The notes beneath the pieces were generated by a model that searched no databases, was not told where the DNA came from, and saw only the letters and a program-made list of their open reading frames with translations. The position numbers and the translations under genes were made by a program. DNA of 64,000 bases. It comes from an uncultured Acidimicrobiia bacterium (lineage in GTDB: Bacteria > Actinomycetota > Acidimicrobiia > Spongiisociales > Spongiisociaceae). Positions 7,627 through 16,239 of this stretch are shown here, piece after piece. Location: assembly GCA_958295745.1 (NCBI GenBank), contig OY282370.1, forward strand, positions 2,764,548 to 2,828,547, given 5' to 3'. Numbering within the stretch: position 1 is the stretch's first letter; each line of letters opens with the position of its first letter.

Positions 7627-9390
7627 TCAGAAAGAGGCGGCGTCCATGGCGAACAGGCCGTCCGCCCCGGCCCGGACCGCCGGCAGCAAAGCCGCGGCCT
7701 GCGGCAGGATCTGCTCCAGGTAGAACCGGGCGGTCACCTGTTTGGGATGGTTTCCGGCCGCGGCGGCGGCCGCCCCGGCCTCGGCCATCATGGCGCCCCC
7801 CGCCGTCATCCCGAACATGGTGCAGTAGGGGGTCGCTCCGGCCAGGCGCCGGTTCGGGTCCCCGGCCTCGTTCAGGAGGTGGCCGGTGGCTTCCGCCAGC
7901 GCTTCCAGGGCCGCCGACAGCGACTTGGCCGCCTCGGCCCATCCGAGGTCTTCACAGCCCCGGACCGCCGGGCGCAGGGAGTCTATGTATTCCCCCGCGA
8001 ACCTCCCCCCGTCCATGGGCAGCTTGCGCATCACCAGATCGATCGCCTGTATGCCGTTGGTGCCCTCGTAGATGGGCGTTATGCGGGCGTCCCGGAGATG
8101 CTGGGCGGCGCCGGTCTCCTCGATGTACCCCATCCCCCCATGCACCTGGACGCCGATCGACGCGGTCTCCACGCCCAGGTCGGTGCACCAGGCCTTGACC
8201 ACCGGGGTGAGGAGGGCCAGGCATCGGTCGTGCCAACGGCGGTTTCCCTCCTCCGGGGAATGACGGGAGAGATCCTGGTGCATGGCGGTGCGGTAGAGGA
8301 GCGCCCTCATCGCCTCCACGTTGGACCTCATGGTGAGCAGCATCCTCCTCACGTCGGGGTGCTCGATGATGAGCGAATCCCGCACGGCCCCCGCCGCCCG
8401 GCCCTGGCGCCGCTCCCGCGCGAAGGCCGCCGCCTGCTGGTAGGCCCGCTCGGCCGCCGCCATACCCTGGAGCCCCACCGAGATGCGGGCGGTGTTCATC
8501 ATCGTGAACATGTTGCGCATGCCTTCGTCCGCCCCTCCGAGCAGGAAGCCGACCGCGCCGCCCGCGTCCTCTCCGTAGGACATGACGCAGGTGGGGGAGG
8601 CGCGGATCCCCAGCTTGTGCTCCAGCGACACCGCCTTCAGGTCGTTGGGCCGGCCCGGACCTCCCCCGGCGTCCGGCAGGTGCTTGGGAACGATGAACAT
8701 GGAGATGCCCTTGGTGCCGGGCGGCGACCCCGGGATCCGGGCCAGCGTCAGGTGGATCACGTTCTCGGCCATGTCGTGGTCGCCGTAGGTGATGAAGATC
8801 TTGGTGCCTTCGAGCCGGTAGGCGCCGTCTTCGGCCGGGCGGGCCCGCATCTTGAGAGCCCCCACATCGGAGCCGGCCTGCGGTTCGGTGAGGTCCATGG
8901 TGGAGGACCACTCGCCGGTGACCATCTTCGGCAGGTAGGCGCTTTTCTGCTCCTCGGTGCCGTGCACCAGGACGGCCCGGGCGGCCGCCGAGGTGAGCAG
9001 CATGCAGATGCTGAAAGAAAGGTTGGCCGATGTGAACAGCTCCTCCACGGCTAACCCGACCACACGGGGCATCTGGTGGCCCCCCCACTCGAACGGGGAG
9101 TCAATCCCTCCCCACCCCGCCTGCACGAGCCGCCGGTAGGCATCCCGGAACCCCGCCGGGGTGCGCACCTCCCCGTCGAGCAGAGAGGATCCCTCCAGGT
9201 CCCCGGTCCGGTTCAGGGGCGCCACCAGGTCCTGGACGAAACGGGCCCCTTCGTCGAGCACCGACCGCACCAGGTCCCTGTCGGCGTGCCGGTAGTACTC
9301 GAGGGCGGTCAGGTCATCCAGCCCGGCGATGTGGTCCATCACGAAGCGGATGTCCTCGAGCGGGGCCGTGTAGTCGGAGATGCCGGACAC
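7627..9390 (-). CDS. Acyl-CoA dehydrogenase, long (DmdC/FadE-like) type
   Basis: At 587 residues this is longer than ordinary acyl-CoA dehydrogenases and matches the class that includes 3-methylmercaptopropionyl-CoA dehydrogenase (DmdC), with an N-terminal Y-x-A-P-L-E-D-I-R-F motif and an extra C-terminal domain. FAD/substrate motifs include MDLTEPQAGSDVGAL, KIFITYGDHDM and VQVHGGMGYIEE; the catalytic glutamate should be in IYEGTNGIQAIDL. It starts at a GTG only 3 bp after the upstream PLP gene. Being flanked by two sulfur-amino-acid enzymes makes a sulfur-containing acyl-CoA substrate plausible but unproven. Confidence 0.9.
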   Translation of the reverse strand: MSGISDYTAPLEDIRFVMDHIAGLDDLTALEYYRHADRDLVRSVLDEGARFVQDLVAPLNRTGDLEGSSLLDGEVRTPAGFRDAYRRLVQAGWGGIDSPFEWGGHQMPRVVGLAVEELFTSANLSFSICMLLTSAAARAVLVHGTEEQKSAYLPKMVTGEWSSTMDLTEPQAGSDVGALKMRARPAEDGAYRLEGTKIFITYGDHDMAENVIHLTLARIPGSPPGTKGISMFIVPKHLPDAGGGPGRPNDLKAVSLEHKLGIRASPTCVMSYGEDAGGAVGFLLGGADEGMRNMFTMMNTARISVGLQGMAAAERAYQQAAAFARERRQGRAAGAVRDSLIIEHPDVRRMLLTMRSNVEAMRALLYRTAMHQDLSRHSPEEGNRRWHDRCLALLTPVVKAWCTDLGVETASIGVQVHGGMGYIEETGAAQHLRDARITPIYEGTNGIQAIDLVMRKLPMDGGRFAGEYIDSLRPAVRGCEDLGWAEAAKSLSAALEALAEATGHLLNEAGDPNRRLAGATPYCTMFGMTAGGAMMAEAGAAAAAAGNHPKQVTARFYLEQILPQAAALLPAVRAGADGLFAMDAASF

Positions 9391-9393
9391 TGT

Positions 9394-10545
9394 CTATACG
9401 AGGCTCAGGCCGCGGTCGAGGTCCTCTATCAGGTCCTCTACATCTTCCAGACCCACCGAGATGCGCACCAGGCCGTCGGTGATCCCCACCCGAAGCCGCT
9501 CCGCCTCCTCCACGTCGGAGTGGGTCATGGTCGCCGGATGGGTGATCAACGACTCCACCGAACCCAGGTTCTCGGCCAGGGTCCACACCCGGAGCGATCT
9601 CATCAGCCGCTTGCCCGCCTCCGCCCCTCCCGCGACCTCGAACCAGGCCATGGCGCCGAAGCCGGAGGCCTGCCGGGCGGCCAGGCCGTGCTGGGGAAAG
9701 GAGGCCAGACCGGGGTAGGACACAGCCGCCACCTTGGGGTGCCCCTCGAGATGCTCGGCCACGGCCAGGGCGTTGGCCGACTGCCGATCCATGCGCTCGC
9801 TCAGGGTCTTGCTGCCCTGCAGGGTCAGCCAGGCCACCATCGGCGACATGATCGTCCCGGTGGCGTTCTGGACGAAGCCGACCGCCTCCGCGTGCTCCCG
9901 GCTGCGGCACACCACCGCTCCGCCCACCGTGGCGTTGTGCCCGTCGAAGTACTTGGTGGTGGAGTGGACCACCAGATCGGCGCCCATCTCCAGGGGGCGC
10001 TGGTAGTAGGGGGTGAGGAAGGTGTTGTCGACCGCGTGGGGTATGCCGAGGGAGGAGGCTATCTCGGACACCCCCGCGATGTCGGTGTACTTGAGGGTGG
10101 GGTTGGCGGGCGTCTCGGTGAAGATCAGGCGGGTGCGCCCGTTCACCGCCGCGGCCACCTCGTCGAGGTCCGAGGTGTCGGCGAACGTGAAGTCCACCCC
10201 GAACCGGGTGAATACCTTGGTGGCGAGGCGGTAGGTCCCGCCGTAGGCCACGTCGCTCACCACAGCGTGGTCCCCGGCGTTGAGCAAGGCCGTGAACAGC
10301 CCGTTGGTGGCCGCCATTCCGGTGGCGAAGGCCCACGCCGAGGCGCCGTCCTCCAGGACCGCCAGGCGCTCCTGCAAGGCCGACACGGTGGGGTTGGCCG
10401 ACCGTGAGTAGGAATAACCGGTGGCCATGTAGTCCTCCACGGACGGCTGCACGAACGTGGTGGCCTGGTGGATGGGCGTGAGGATGGCGCCGGTGGCCGG
10501 GTCGGGGGTGACGCCGGCGTGTATCTGGTCGGTTCTGAAACCCAT
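9394..10545 (-). CDS. Cystathionine gamma-synthase / gamma-lyase family PLP enzyme
   Basis: This 383-residue trans-sulfuration enzyme is the first gene of the minus-strand operon. It has TDQIHAGVTPDPATGAILTP, the aromatic motif SYSRSANPT, the PLP phosphate site FATGMAATNGL and the Schiff-base lysine in HSTTKYFDGHN. Length and motifs fit MetB/MetC-type enzymes; sequence alone does not decide between cystathionine synthesis and cleavage. The ATG at 10545 is preceded by a strong GAGGAGG ribosome-binding site. Element copy 2 lies just upstream and reads in the opposite direction. Confidence 0.9.
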   Translation of the reverse strand: MGFRTDQIHAGVTPDPATGAILTPIHQATTFVQPSVEDYMATGYSYSRSANPTVSALQERLAVLEDGASAWAFATGMAATNGLFTALLNAGDHAVVSDVAYGGTYRLATKVFTRFGVDFTFADTSDLDEVAAAVNGRTRLIFTETPANPTLKYTDIAGVSEIASSLGIPHAVDNTFLTPYYQRPLEMGADLVVHSTTKYFDGHNATVGGAVVCRSREHAEAVGFVQNATGTIMSPMVAWLTLQGSKTLSERMDRQSANALAVAEHLEGHPKVAAVSYPGLASFPQHGLAARQASGFGAMAWFEVAGGAEAGKRLMRSLRVWTLAENLGSVESLITHPATMTHSDVEEAERLRVGITDGLVRISVGLEDVEDLIEDLDRGLSLV

Positions 10546-10616
10546 ATACCTCCTCGTAACGGCGCCAGGTTACCCGGCCTTCATCCAGAATATGGCGAGA
10601 CCGCGCAACGAGGGTC

Positions 10617-10890
10617 TTGATGATATCATATTATTGGTGTATAGTGTTGGATAACAGATATCACAGCGGTCCGGACGCTGCGATCATATAGACCGTTCCG
10701 CCCAAGACACCGGCGCCAAAGCATGCGGCAGACCCAAAAGGGCGGGACGTCGAAACTAGCCGAGCGGCCGAACGAGTCGGGTGCGGCCCGGGCCCACGCG
10801 CCCCGCACCGAGAAAGCGTGATTTGGTGGTGGAGGCGGGGGCAGGGCCCGGCGAAGCCGGGTTTTTTCGCGAGAAGATCGCGAAAAACGA
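10617..10890 (+). repeat. Dispersed promoter-palindrome-hairpin element, copy 2
   Basis: Promoter TTGATG (10617-10622), exact 17-bp spacer, TATAGT (10640-10645). The palindrome ATCACAGCG...CGCTGCGAT is at 10660-10684. The middle part shares CTAGCCGAGCG(A/G)CCGAAC and GGGCCCACGCGCCCC with copy 1, and GGTGGTGGAGGCGGGGGCAG is identical to copy 1. The hairpin CCCGGC-GAA-GCCGGG is at 10847-10861. The copy ends with a second hairpin (TTTTTCGCG / CGCGAAAAA). It sits between the divergent start of the PLP gene and the 3' end of the nitrobindin gene; 10891-11127 shows nothing recognisable. Confidence 0.75.
10847..10867 (+). terminator. Probable intrinsic terminator within element copy 2
   Basis: A perfect 6-bp GC stem with a GAA loop (CCCGGCGAAGCCGGG) is followed directly by six T residues, the classical Rho-independent pattern. 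The other copies keep the hairpin but not the T-run. A transcript from the copy's own promoter would end here at about 215 nt. Confidence 0.55.
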
Positions 10891-11127
10891 AGAACCCGGT
10901 CTCCGGAGCGTTGGTCTCCTCATGGGGTAGAAGCTCTGCCCGCCTACCCATTTCCCGGTGTTCCTGTCTGACGGCGAAGACCGCCGGGTGCACTTCCACT
11001 GGACGGTTGTGCGGGGGGTCCGGTGATCGTCTTCCTTTCGGAAGCAGAGCCGCTTCCTCGGCGGCCCCATCCTCTTCTTCCACCCCCTGCGGTCCGAAGA
11101 ACCCTCCGAGAGAAGCCATCACGAAAA

Positions 11128-11643
11128 TCACACCCGGGCGGCCGGGTGCTCGGCCGGGGGCGGGTCTCGGAACAGCTCGGCCTCGAGGTGGAACTGCAAG
11201 GGCTTTCCCACGGCCGCCATCTCCAGGCGGTAACGCATCACCCCGCCCTCGACCTGTATGCGCCGGACCACCCGTGTTACCTCGACCGAAGTGGGCGAAC
11301 GCTCCACCGCCGCCGAGCGGAAGCAGACCCGGCCGCTGTCCACCTCTCCGGTATGCACCTCGACTATCCCGGTGGGCTGGGCGATGACCGCCTCCGCCCC
11401 CGCCGGCCCCGCAGGCCGTATGTATCCGGTCTCCGCATGGAGGGGTTCACCGCCTCCGCCCGAACGCCGGGTGCGCTGCCGGTAGGCGATGAACGGTTTG
11501 CCGGGGCCGGGGGTGTAGACCGCTTCCTCCAGGTACTCGAACGGTTCGATGGTCGGGTAACAGCCCCGCCCCGCCCCCGTCCAGACGCCGAGGAGGAACG
11601 CCAGCCCGGCCAGATCGGGATGGAGGCCGTCCTGCCCGTCCAC
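11128..11643 (-). CDS. Nitrobindin-like FABP-fold heme-binding protein
   Basis: This 171-residue beta-barrel protein is similar to bacterial nitrobindins (THAP4-like domain), which bind ferric heme and react with nitric oxide or peroxynitrite. The diagnostic GVWTGAGRGCYPTI motif lies near the N-terminus, followed by the E-T-G-Y-I-R-P segment and a barrel-type ending. The start is a GTG at 11643. It follows msrA by 8 bp on the same strand, an association that suggests a shared role in oxidative or nitrosative stress. Confidence 0.85.
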   Translation of the reverse strand: MDGQDGLHPDLAGLAFLLGVWTGAGRGCYPTIEPFEYLEEAVYTPGPGKPFIAYRQRTRRSGGGGEPLHAETGYIRPAGPAGAEAVIAQPTGIVEVHTGEVDSGRVCFRSAAVERSPTSVEVTRVVRRIQVEGGVMRYRLEMAAVGKPLQFHLEAELFRDPPPAEHPAARV

Positions 11644-11651
11644 CGGTCGTA

Positions 11652-12308
11652 TCAGCCGGCCGGCGCCCCGGCGGGAATCTCACACGAGACCCCGGTACCC
11701 CGCAGCCCGCAGTAGCCGTAGGGGTTCTTGGCCAGATACTGCTGGTGGTAGTCCTCGGCGTAGTAGAAAACCGGGGCCTCCCGGATCTCGGTCGTTACCG
11801 GACCCAGGCCCGCCGCCGCCAGACCTTGCTGGTAGACCGTTTTGGAGGCCTCGGCCACCGCCCTCTGCGCCTCGGTGGTCCAGTAGAGGGCCGAGCGGTA
11901 CTGCGTGCCGAAGTCGTTGCCCTGCCGCATTCCCTGGGTGGGGTCGTGCTCCTCCCAGAACCGCTTCACCAGACGCCGGTAGGGAACTTCGTCCGGGTCG
12001 TAGACGGCCAGCACCACCTCGGTGTGGCCGGTCAGACCGGAGCAGACCTCCTGGTAGGTCGGGTTGGGCGTGGAGCCGCCTTGATAACCGGCGGCGGTGG
12101 TATACACACCGGGGGTCTGCCAGTAGATGCGCTCCACCCCCCAGAAGCACCCCATCCCGAAGTAGGCGGCTTCCATGCGCTCCGGGAACGGGGGAGCGAG
12201 GGGCCGCCCATGGACGAAGTGGGGCTGCGGGTCGAGCACGGCCTCCGCCCTTCCCGGCAGGGCCGTCTCGGCCGACGGCATCCGGCTCTTGGCGGTGCGG
12301 CGGAACAT
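11652..12308 (-). CDS. msrA: Peptide-methionine (S)-S-oxide reductase MsrA
   Basis: MsrA reduces methionine-S-sulfoxide in proteins. The catalytic motif GCFWGVE, the E[10 protein letters not shown] stretch and the C-terminal [12 protein letters not shown] with probable recycling cysteines are all seen in about 218 residues. The N-terminal extension ([12 protein letters not shown]...) before [12 protein letters not shown] is typical of the larger MsrA forms. ATG at 12308 with AGGAGAAG upstream. Co-directional with the nitrobindin gene downstream. Confidence 0.95.
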   Translation of the reverse strand: MFRRTAKSRMPSAETALPGRAEAVLDPQPHFVHGRPLAPPFPERMEAAYFGMGCFWGVERIYWQTPGVYTTAAGYQGGSTPNPTYQEVCSGLTGHTEVVLAVYDPDEVPYRRLVKRFWEEHDPTQGMRQGNDFGTQYRSALYWTTEAQRAVAEASKTVYQQGLAAAGLGPVTTEIREAPVFYYAEDYHQQYLAKNPYGYCGLRGTGVSCEIPAGAPAG

Positions 12309-12506
12309 GTCGCTTCTCCTTACTCGCCTACCCGGTTCAACACTATCGCAGGTCCGGATGTTCCGGGTTCCCGAATCCCACCCCGGACCCGACTCCCGGC
12401 CTCTTTACGGCGGCGAACCCCAAACGCGCTGGCTGTGCGGCTAGCCTATCTGTCGTTCCATCGTCGAAAGACGAACCAGTACCACTGATCGAAGGCGGTT
12501 CCCCAG

Positions 12507-13364
12507 ATGAAGGTCGGCGTAGACATCTTCCTGACCGATAGATCCATCCAGCCGGTGCAGCTCGGCGAGGAGCTGGAGAAGCGCGGGTACGAATCCCTCT
12601 GGTTACCCGAACACAGCCACATCCCCACCAGCCGGAAGACCCCCTTGGGGGGCATGCCGAACGCCCCGCCCCTCCCGGAGCACTATTGGCGGACCGTCGA
12701 TGTCTTCGTCGCCTTGGCGGCCGTCGCGGCCGTGACCGACCGGATGAAGATCGGGACGGGCATCACCCTGGTCGCACAGCACGATCCCATCTGGCTGGCC
12801 AAACAGGTCGCCTCGCTCGATGTCCTGTCGAACGGAAGGCTGATGTTCGGCATCGGCTTCGGGTGGAACCGTGAAGAGATGGCCAACCACGGGATAGACC
12901 CCGCCGTCCGGCACCGGCTGGTGGAGGAGAAGATCGGGCTGATGAAGGCCCTGTGGACCCAGGAGAGGGCCTCCTATTCGGGGGAGATGCTGCATCTGGA
13001 GGAGAGCTGGGCCTGGCCCAAACCGGTGCAGGATCCCCATCCGCCCATCATCTTGGGCAGCTCGGGCGGACCCAAGGCTTTCGACGCCCTCGCCCGGTAC
13101 TGCGACGGGTGGCTGCCGGTCGGTCATCGGGTCGGGTTCGAACAGCTGGCGGGGCGGGTCGACGCCATGCGCGAGCATCTGGAGGGGGCCGGACGGGACC
13201 CGTCGGAGATCGAGATCAGCGTATACGCCCTTCACCCCGACGGAATCGACTGGAAGCGGTGGGGGTCGCTGGGCATATCGCGGGTCGTCCTCGACCTTCC
13301 CTCCGCGCCGGCCGAGGTCGTGGTGCCGCTCCTGGACGAGTACCGGCCCCTGATCGAGCGGTAA
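12507..13364 (+). CDS. LLM-class F420-dependent oxidoreductase
   Basis: This 285-residue luciferase-like (TIM-barrel) oxidoreductase probably uses coenzyme F420. Features include the start MKVGVDIFLTDRSI, SLWLPEHSHIP, KIGTGITLVAQHDPI, the LDVLSNGRLMFGIGFGWN motif and PIILGSSGGPKAFDALARYCDGWLPV. F420-dependent members of this class are abundant in Actinobacteria and act on diverse hydride acceptors, so the substrate is unknown. It is a monocistronic-looking gene divergent from msrA. Confidence 0.88.
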   Translation: MKVGVDIFLTDRSIQPVQLGEELEKRGYESLWLPEHSHIPTSRKTPLGGMPNAPPLPEHYWRTVDVFVALAAVAAVTDRMKIGTGITLVAQHDPIWLAKQVASLDVLSNGRLMFGIGFGWNREEMANHGIDPAVRHRLVEEKIGLMKALWTQERASYSGEMLHLEESWAWPKPVQDPHPPIILGSSGGPKAFDALARYCDGWLPVGHRVGFEQLAGRVDAMREHLEGAGRDPSEIEISVYALHPDGIDWKRWGSLGISRVVLDLPSAPAEVVVPLLDEYRPLIER

Positions 13365-13643
13365 CGGCGCCGCGGCGGGCCGGGCCGCGGGCCCATGGCC
13401 TTCCATCGATCCGTCCGCGTATGCGGGCGGGTATTTCTGAACCGGTGGAGACCCCTGCGAATCCCGGAATCGGACGCAACGACAGGCCTGCCCCGGTCGG
13501 GGGCAACACCCGGGAGGTGAATGGAATCGCCGCAGTCATAACCGCAGGAATGCTCCGCCGTCGTGAACCGCGTTGTTCGCCGCCGCGCCTGCTCTTGAGG
13601 CAAGGCCAAAAGATAGTTGCCGCCCTCGGCTAGAATCTGTTTC

Positions 13644-15059
13644 ATGAAGCCAAGGTGGATATCGGTGGTCCTGTCCTTGGTGTTCGCAGGCAGTATCGGC
13701 GGCGGATTGTCCGCCCAGGAGGACACGAACAGCCCCGCATGCCCGGCCTCTCTTCCGTCCGCATCTTTCATCGACATCGGACGGCTTCCCGATGAAACGA
13801 CCGCCGCGGTCGCCTGCCTGCTCCACTACGGAATAACCACGGGGACCAGCCCCACCACCTTCTCGCCCGAATCGCCCGTGACCCGTTCCCAGATGGCCCG
13901 GTTCCTGGCGAGGACCATCGCCGCCGTCGAGGTGGAGGTTCCCGACGGAGAGGACGCCCCGTTCGAGGACATGCACACCGTGAACGAGGACGGACAACGC
14001 GCCATCTCGCGTCTCTGGCGGCTGGGCATCACCCGCGGCACGGGATCCGCGACGTTCGACCCCGAGACTCCTGTGGCCCGCCGGCAGATGGCCCTCTTCC
14101 TGGCGCGTCTGCTGAAAGCCGCCGACATACCGGCGGACGACGACCGCCAGGCCCCCTCCTACACCGACCTCGGTGACGCGTCGGCCGAAGTCGTCGAAGC
14201 GGTCGGGTATCTGGCCGGCCTCGGCGTCGAATGGCCCGGTGCCTCCGCGTCGGGGAGTTTCGAGCCGGCCAGGAACGTGACCAGGGATGAGATGGCCCTG
14301 CTCCTGGCCGCCTCCCTGGAGGCCGGAAAAGCCCGCCCCGTGCGCCTCGAGATGGAACTCTCCGCCGAACGATCCATCACCTCGGGGGCGGTGGTGGCCG
14401 AGGTGACGGTCACCAAACCCAACGGCGACCCCTACCCGGGCCTGCTGCTGGACGTATTCGTAAGCCCGTTCCTGTACCACGACGGCAGGTGCATAGTCGA
14501 CGGCGACGCCCGGATCAACGGCGGCGACGGCGGCACCTCGTCCGACTGCCGGATCGATCGGGCGGATCCCCGCACCGATTCCGACGGCAAGGTGCGGGTC
14601 GGGCTGGCGCACGCCCCCGTGCCGGAGACCGACCGGATATACGCATGGGTGGGCCGGATAGGCCAGGAATACGTGGAAACGGTCCCCGACCAGGTATGGG
14701 CGGATCTGGTGTGGTACGCAGGCCCGAACCGGGTGCACATAGACGAGATCGAAGACGAGCAGGAATTCGGGACGCGGATCGATATCAAAAGCCGGCTCTT
14801 CGGTGACAACATCGGCGGGCAGCGGTTGATCATGGTGGTCTTCCGGCAGGGAGCCCCCGTCTACACCCAAGGGCGTACCACCGCCTACGACGGGGGTGCC
14901 AGGTTCTCCTACATAGGCCCCCGCGATCCGTCCGCCGCCGACAACAACCCCGAGCAGACCGAAAAGATCAAGGTGTTCTGGGACCGGAACGGGAACGGGG
15001 CGCACGACGGTCCGGCCGAGCTGTTCTCAGAGATCACCGTCATCTGGGACGACAGATGA
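13644..15059 (+). CDS. Secreted protein with three S-layer homology (SLH) repeats
   Basis: This 471-residue exported protein starts with a signal peptide (MKPRWISVVLSLVFAGSIGG, cleavage probably near LSAQ). Three SLH repeats follow, each ending in a TxxxFxPxxxVTRxQMAxFLAR-like motif (residues about 40-230), which bind secondary cell-wall polymers. The C-terminal half begins RLEMELSAERSITSGAVVAEV and looks like immunoglobulin-type beta domains with a terminal acidic FWDRNGNGAHDG loop. It precedes two lipoproteins and an exporter on the same strand (13 bp gap), suggesting a cell-envelope operon. Confidence 0.85.
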   Translation: MKPRWISVVLSLVFAGSIGGGLSAQEDTNSPACPASLPSASFIDIGRLPDETTAAVACLLHYGITTGTSPTTFSPESPVTRSQMARFLARTIAAVEVEVPDGEDAPFEDMHTVNEDGQRAISRLWRLGITRGTGSATFDPETPVARRQMALFLARLLKAADIPADDDRQAPSYTDLGDASAEVVEAVGYLAGLGVEWPGASASGSFEPARNVTRDEMALLLAASLEAGKARPVRLEMELSAERSITSGAVVAEVTVTKPNGDPYPGLLLDVFVSPFLYHDGRCIVDGDARINGGDGGTSSDCRIDRADPRTDSDGKVRVGLAHAPVPETDRIYAWVGRIGQEYVETVPDQVWADLVWYAGPNRVHIDEIEDEQEFGTRIDIKSRLFGDNIGGQRLIMVVFRQGAPVYTQGRTTAYDGGARFSYIGPRDPSAADNNPEQTEKIKVFWDRNGNGAHDGPAELFSEITVIWDDR

Positions 15060-15072
15060 GAGGAAGGCGCTG

Positions 15073-16224
15073 ATGAGGATCCGGAACATCGACATACGGG
15101 AGAACCGGCCGCCGGCCAGGATTTCGGCCCCGGCGGCGGCGCTGGTCTTGGCCTTGGTCATGGCGGCCTGCGGCGGCGGGGAAACGACCGGGGACACCGG
15201 CGCCGGGCAGACCGCCGTCGAGGAAACCCCGTCCGGCGGCGGCGAGGCCGCCGTCACCGTCACCGAGGCGGACGCAGAAGAGCAACCCGAGACGCTGGGA
15301 GAGTATCTGGGTTACGACTTCGACGATCCGGACGCCCAAGCGGCCCGTGATGCGGACAACCGGCGCCGAACGGAGGAGATTGTCGCCCGTTGTATGGCGG
15401 AGGAGGGGTTCGAGTACATACCCGCGGTCCGCCCCTTCTCCCCATCCGCCTACGCGGCGCTCGACGAGGAGGAGTACGCCAGGGAAGCCGGGTTCGGGAT
15501 CACCACCTGGTACGGCCGGGAGATCGAGCCCGCTCCCGAGGACGACTGGGTGGATCCCAATATCGCCATCGTGGAGGCCATGTCCGATTCGGAGAGGAAG
15601 GCCTACCGGGCGGCGCACTTCGGCGAAGTCACCGAGAGGGTCGATGCCGACCCCGAGTCCGGGGCGGCAATAGAGGAGGCCTGGGGAGGCGGCTGCACAG
15701 GGCAGGCGTATCGGGAGGTCTACGGCGGGCAGGACGAGATGTGGGAACAGATCGCCCCCATGCTGGAGGAGATGTACCAGCGGGCCCTGGCCGATCCCCG
15801 CTACCAGGCGGCCAACGATGGATGGGCGGCCTGCATGTCCGACCGCGGCTATCGATACGACAGCATCGACCAGATGTACGGCGAGATATACGATGACTTC
15901 GGCGGCCGCTTCGAAGAGATCGTCGGTTCGGAGGGAGGCTGGGTGAATCCGTTCGAAGGTTGGAGCGAAGAGCGGGTGGATGCCTTCCTGGCCGAGAACT
16001 CGCAGGAGGAGATCGACGACTTCTACGAGCAGGCCCAGAGCGAGGCGAGGGCCGCGGTGGACCAGGATGCGCTGGCCGCCCTCCAGCAGGAGGAGCGGGA
16101 CCTGGCGGTGGCCGACTACGAATGCGCGCAGGATATCCGCGGGGTCGTCGAAGAGATCCAGCAGGAGTACGAACGCCGGTTCATCAGTGAGAACCGCGAC
16201 CTGCTCGAGCAGCTGCGGGGCTGA
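15073..16224 (+). CDS. Tandem paralogous lipoprotein A, function unknown
   Basis: This 383-residue predicted lipoprotein has a lipobox VMAACGGG after a hydrophobic segment, then an acidic Thr/Glu-rich linker and a conserved domain starting ETLGEYLGYDFDDPDA. It contains paired cysteines in IVARCMAEEGFEYIPA, GGGCTGQAYREVY and WAACMSDRGYRYD that could form disulfides outside the cell. The ending PFEGWSEERVDAFLAENSQ is nearly identical to the next gene. The product is about 40-50% similar to its neighbour by eye and is not a family I recognise. GAGGAAGG precedes the ATG. Confidence 0.8.
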   Translation: MRIRNIDIRENRPPARISAPAAALVLALVMAACGGGETTGDTGAGQTAVEETPSGGGEAAVTVTEADAEEQPETLGEYLGYDFDDPDAQAARDADNRRRTEEIVARCMAEEGFEYIPAVRPFSPSAYAALDEEEYAREAGFGITTWYGREIEPAPEDDWVDPNIAIVEAMSDSERKAYRAAHFGEVTERVDADPESGAAIEEAWGGGCTGQAYREVYGGQDEMWEQIAPMLEEMYQRALADPRYQAANDGWAACMSDRGYRYDSIDQMYGEIYDDFGGRFEEIVGSEGGWVNPFEGWSEERVDAFLAENSQEEIDDFYEQAQSEARAAVDQDALAALQQEERDLAVADYECAQDIRGVVEEIQQEYERRFISENRDLLEQLRG

Positions 16225-16239
16225 AAGGCGGTCGATGAC

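Noticed and set aside
13440-13620. Possible c-di-AMP (ydaO-type) riboswitch upstream of the SLH gene: GGGGGCAACACCCGGGAGG then GTGAAT, CGCAGT and GTGAACC
   Set aside because: The order is suggestive, but the highly conserved 3' part (CAGCTAACC-like) is missing, so I do not annotate it; a covariance-model search of 13380-13643 would settle it.
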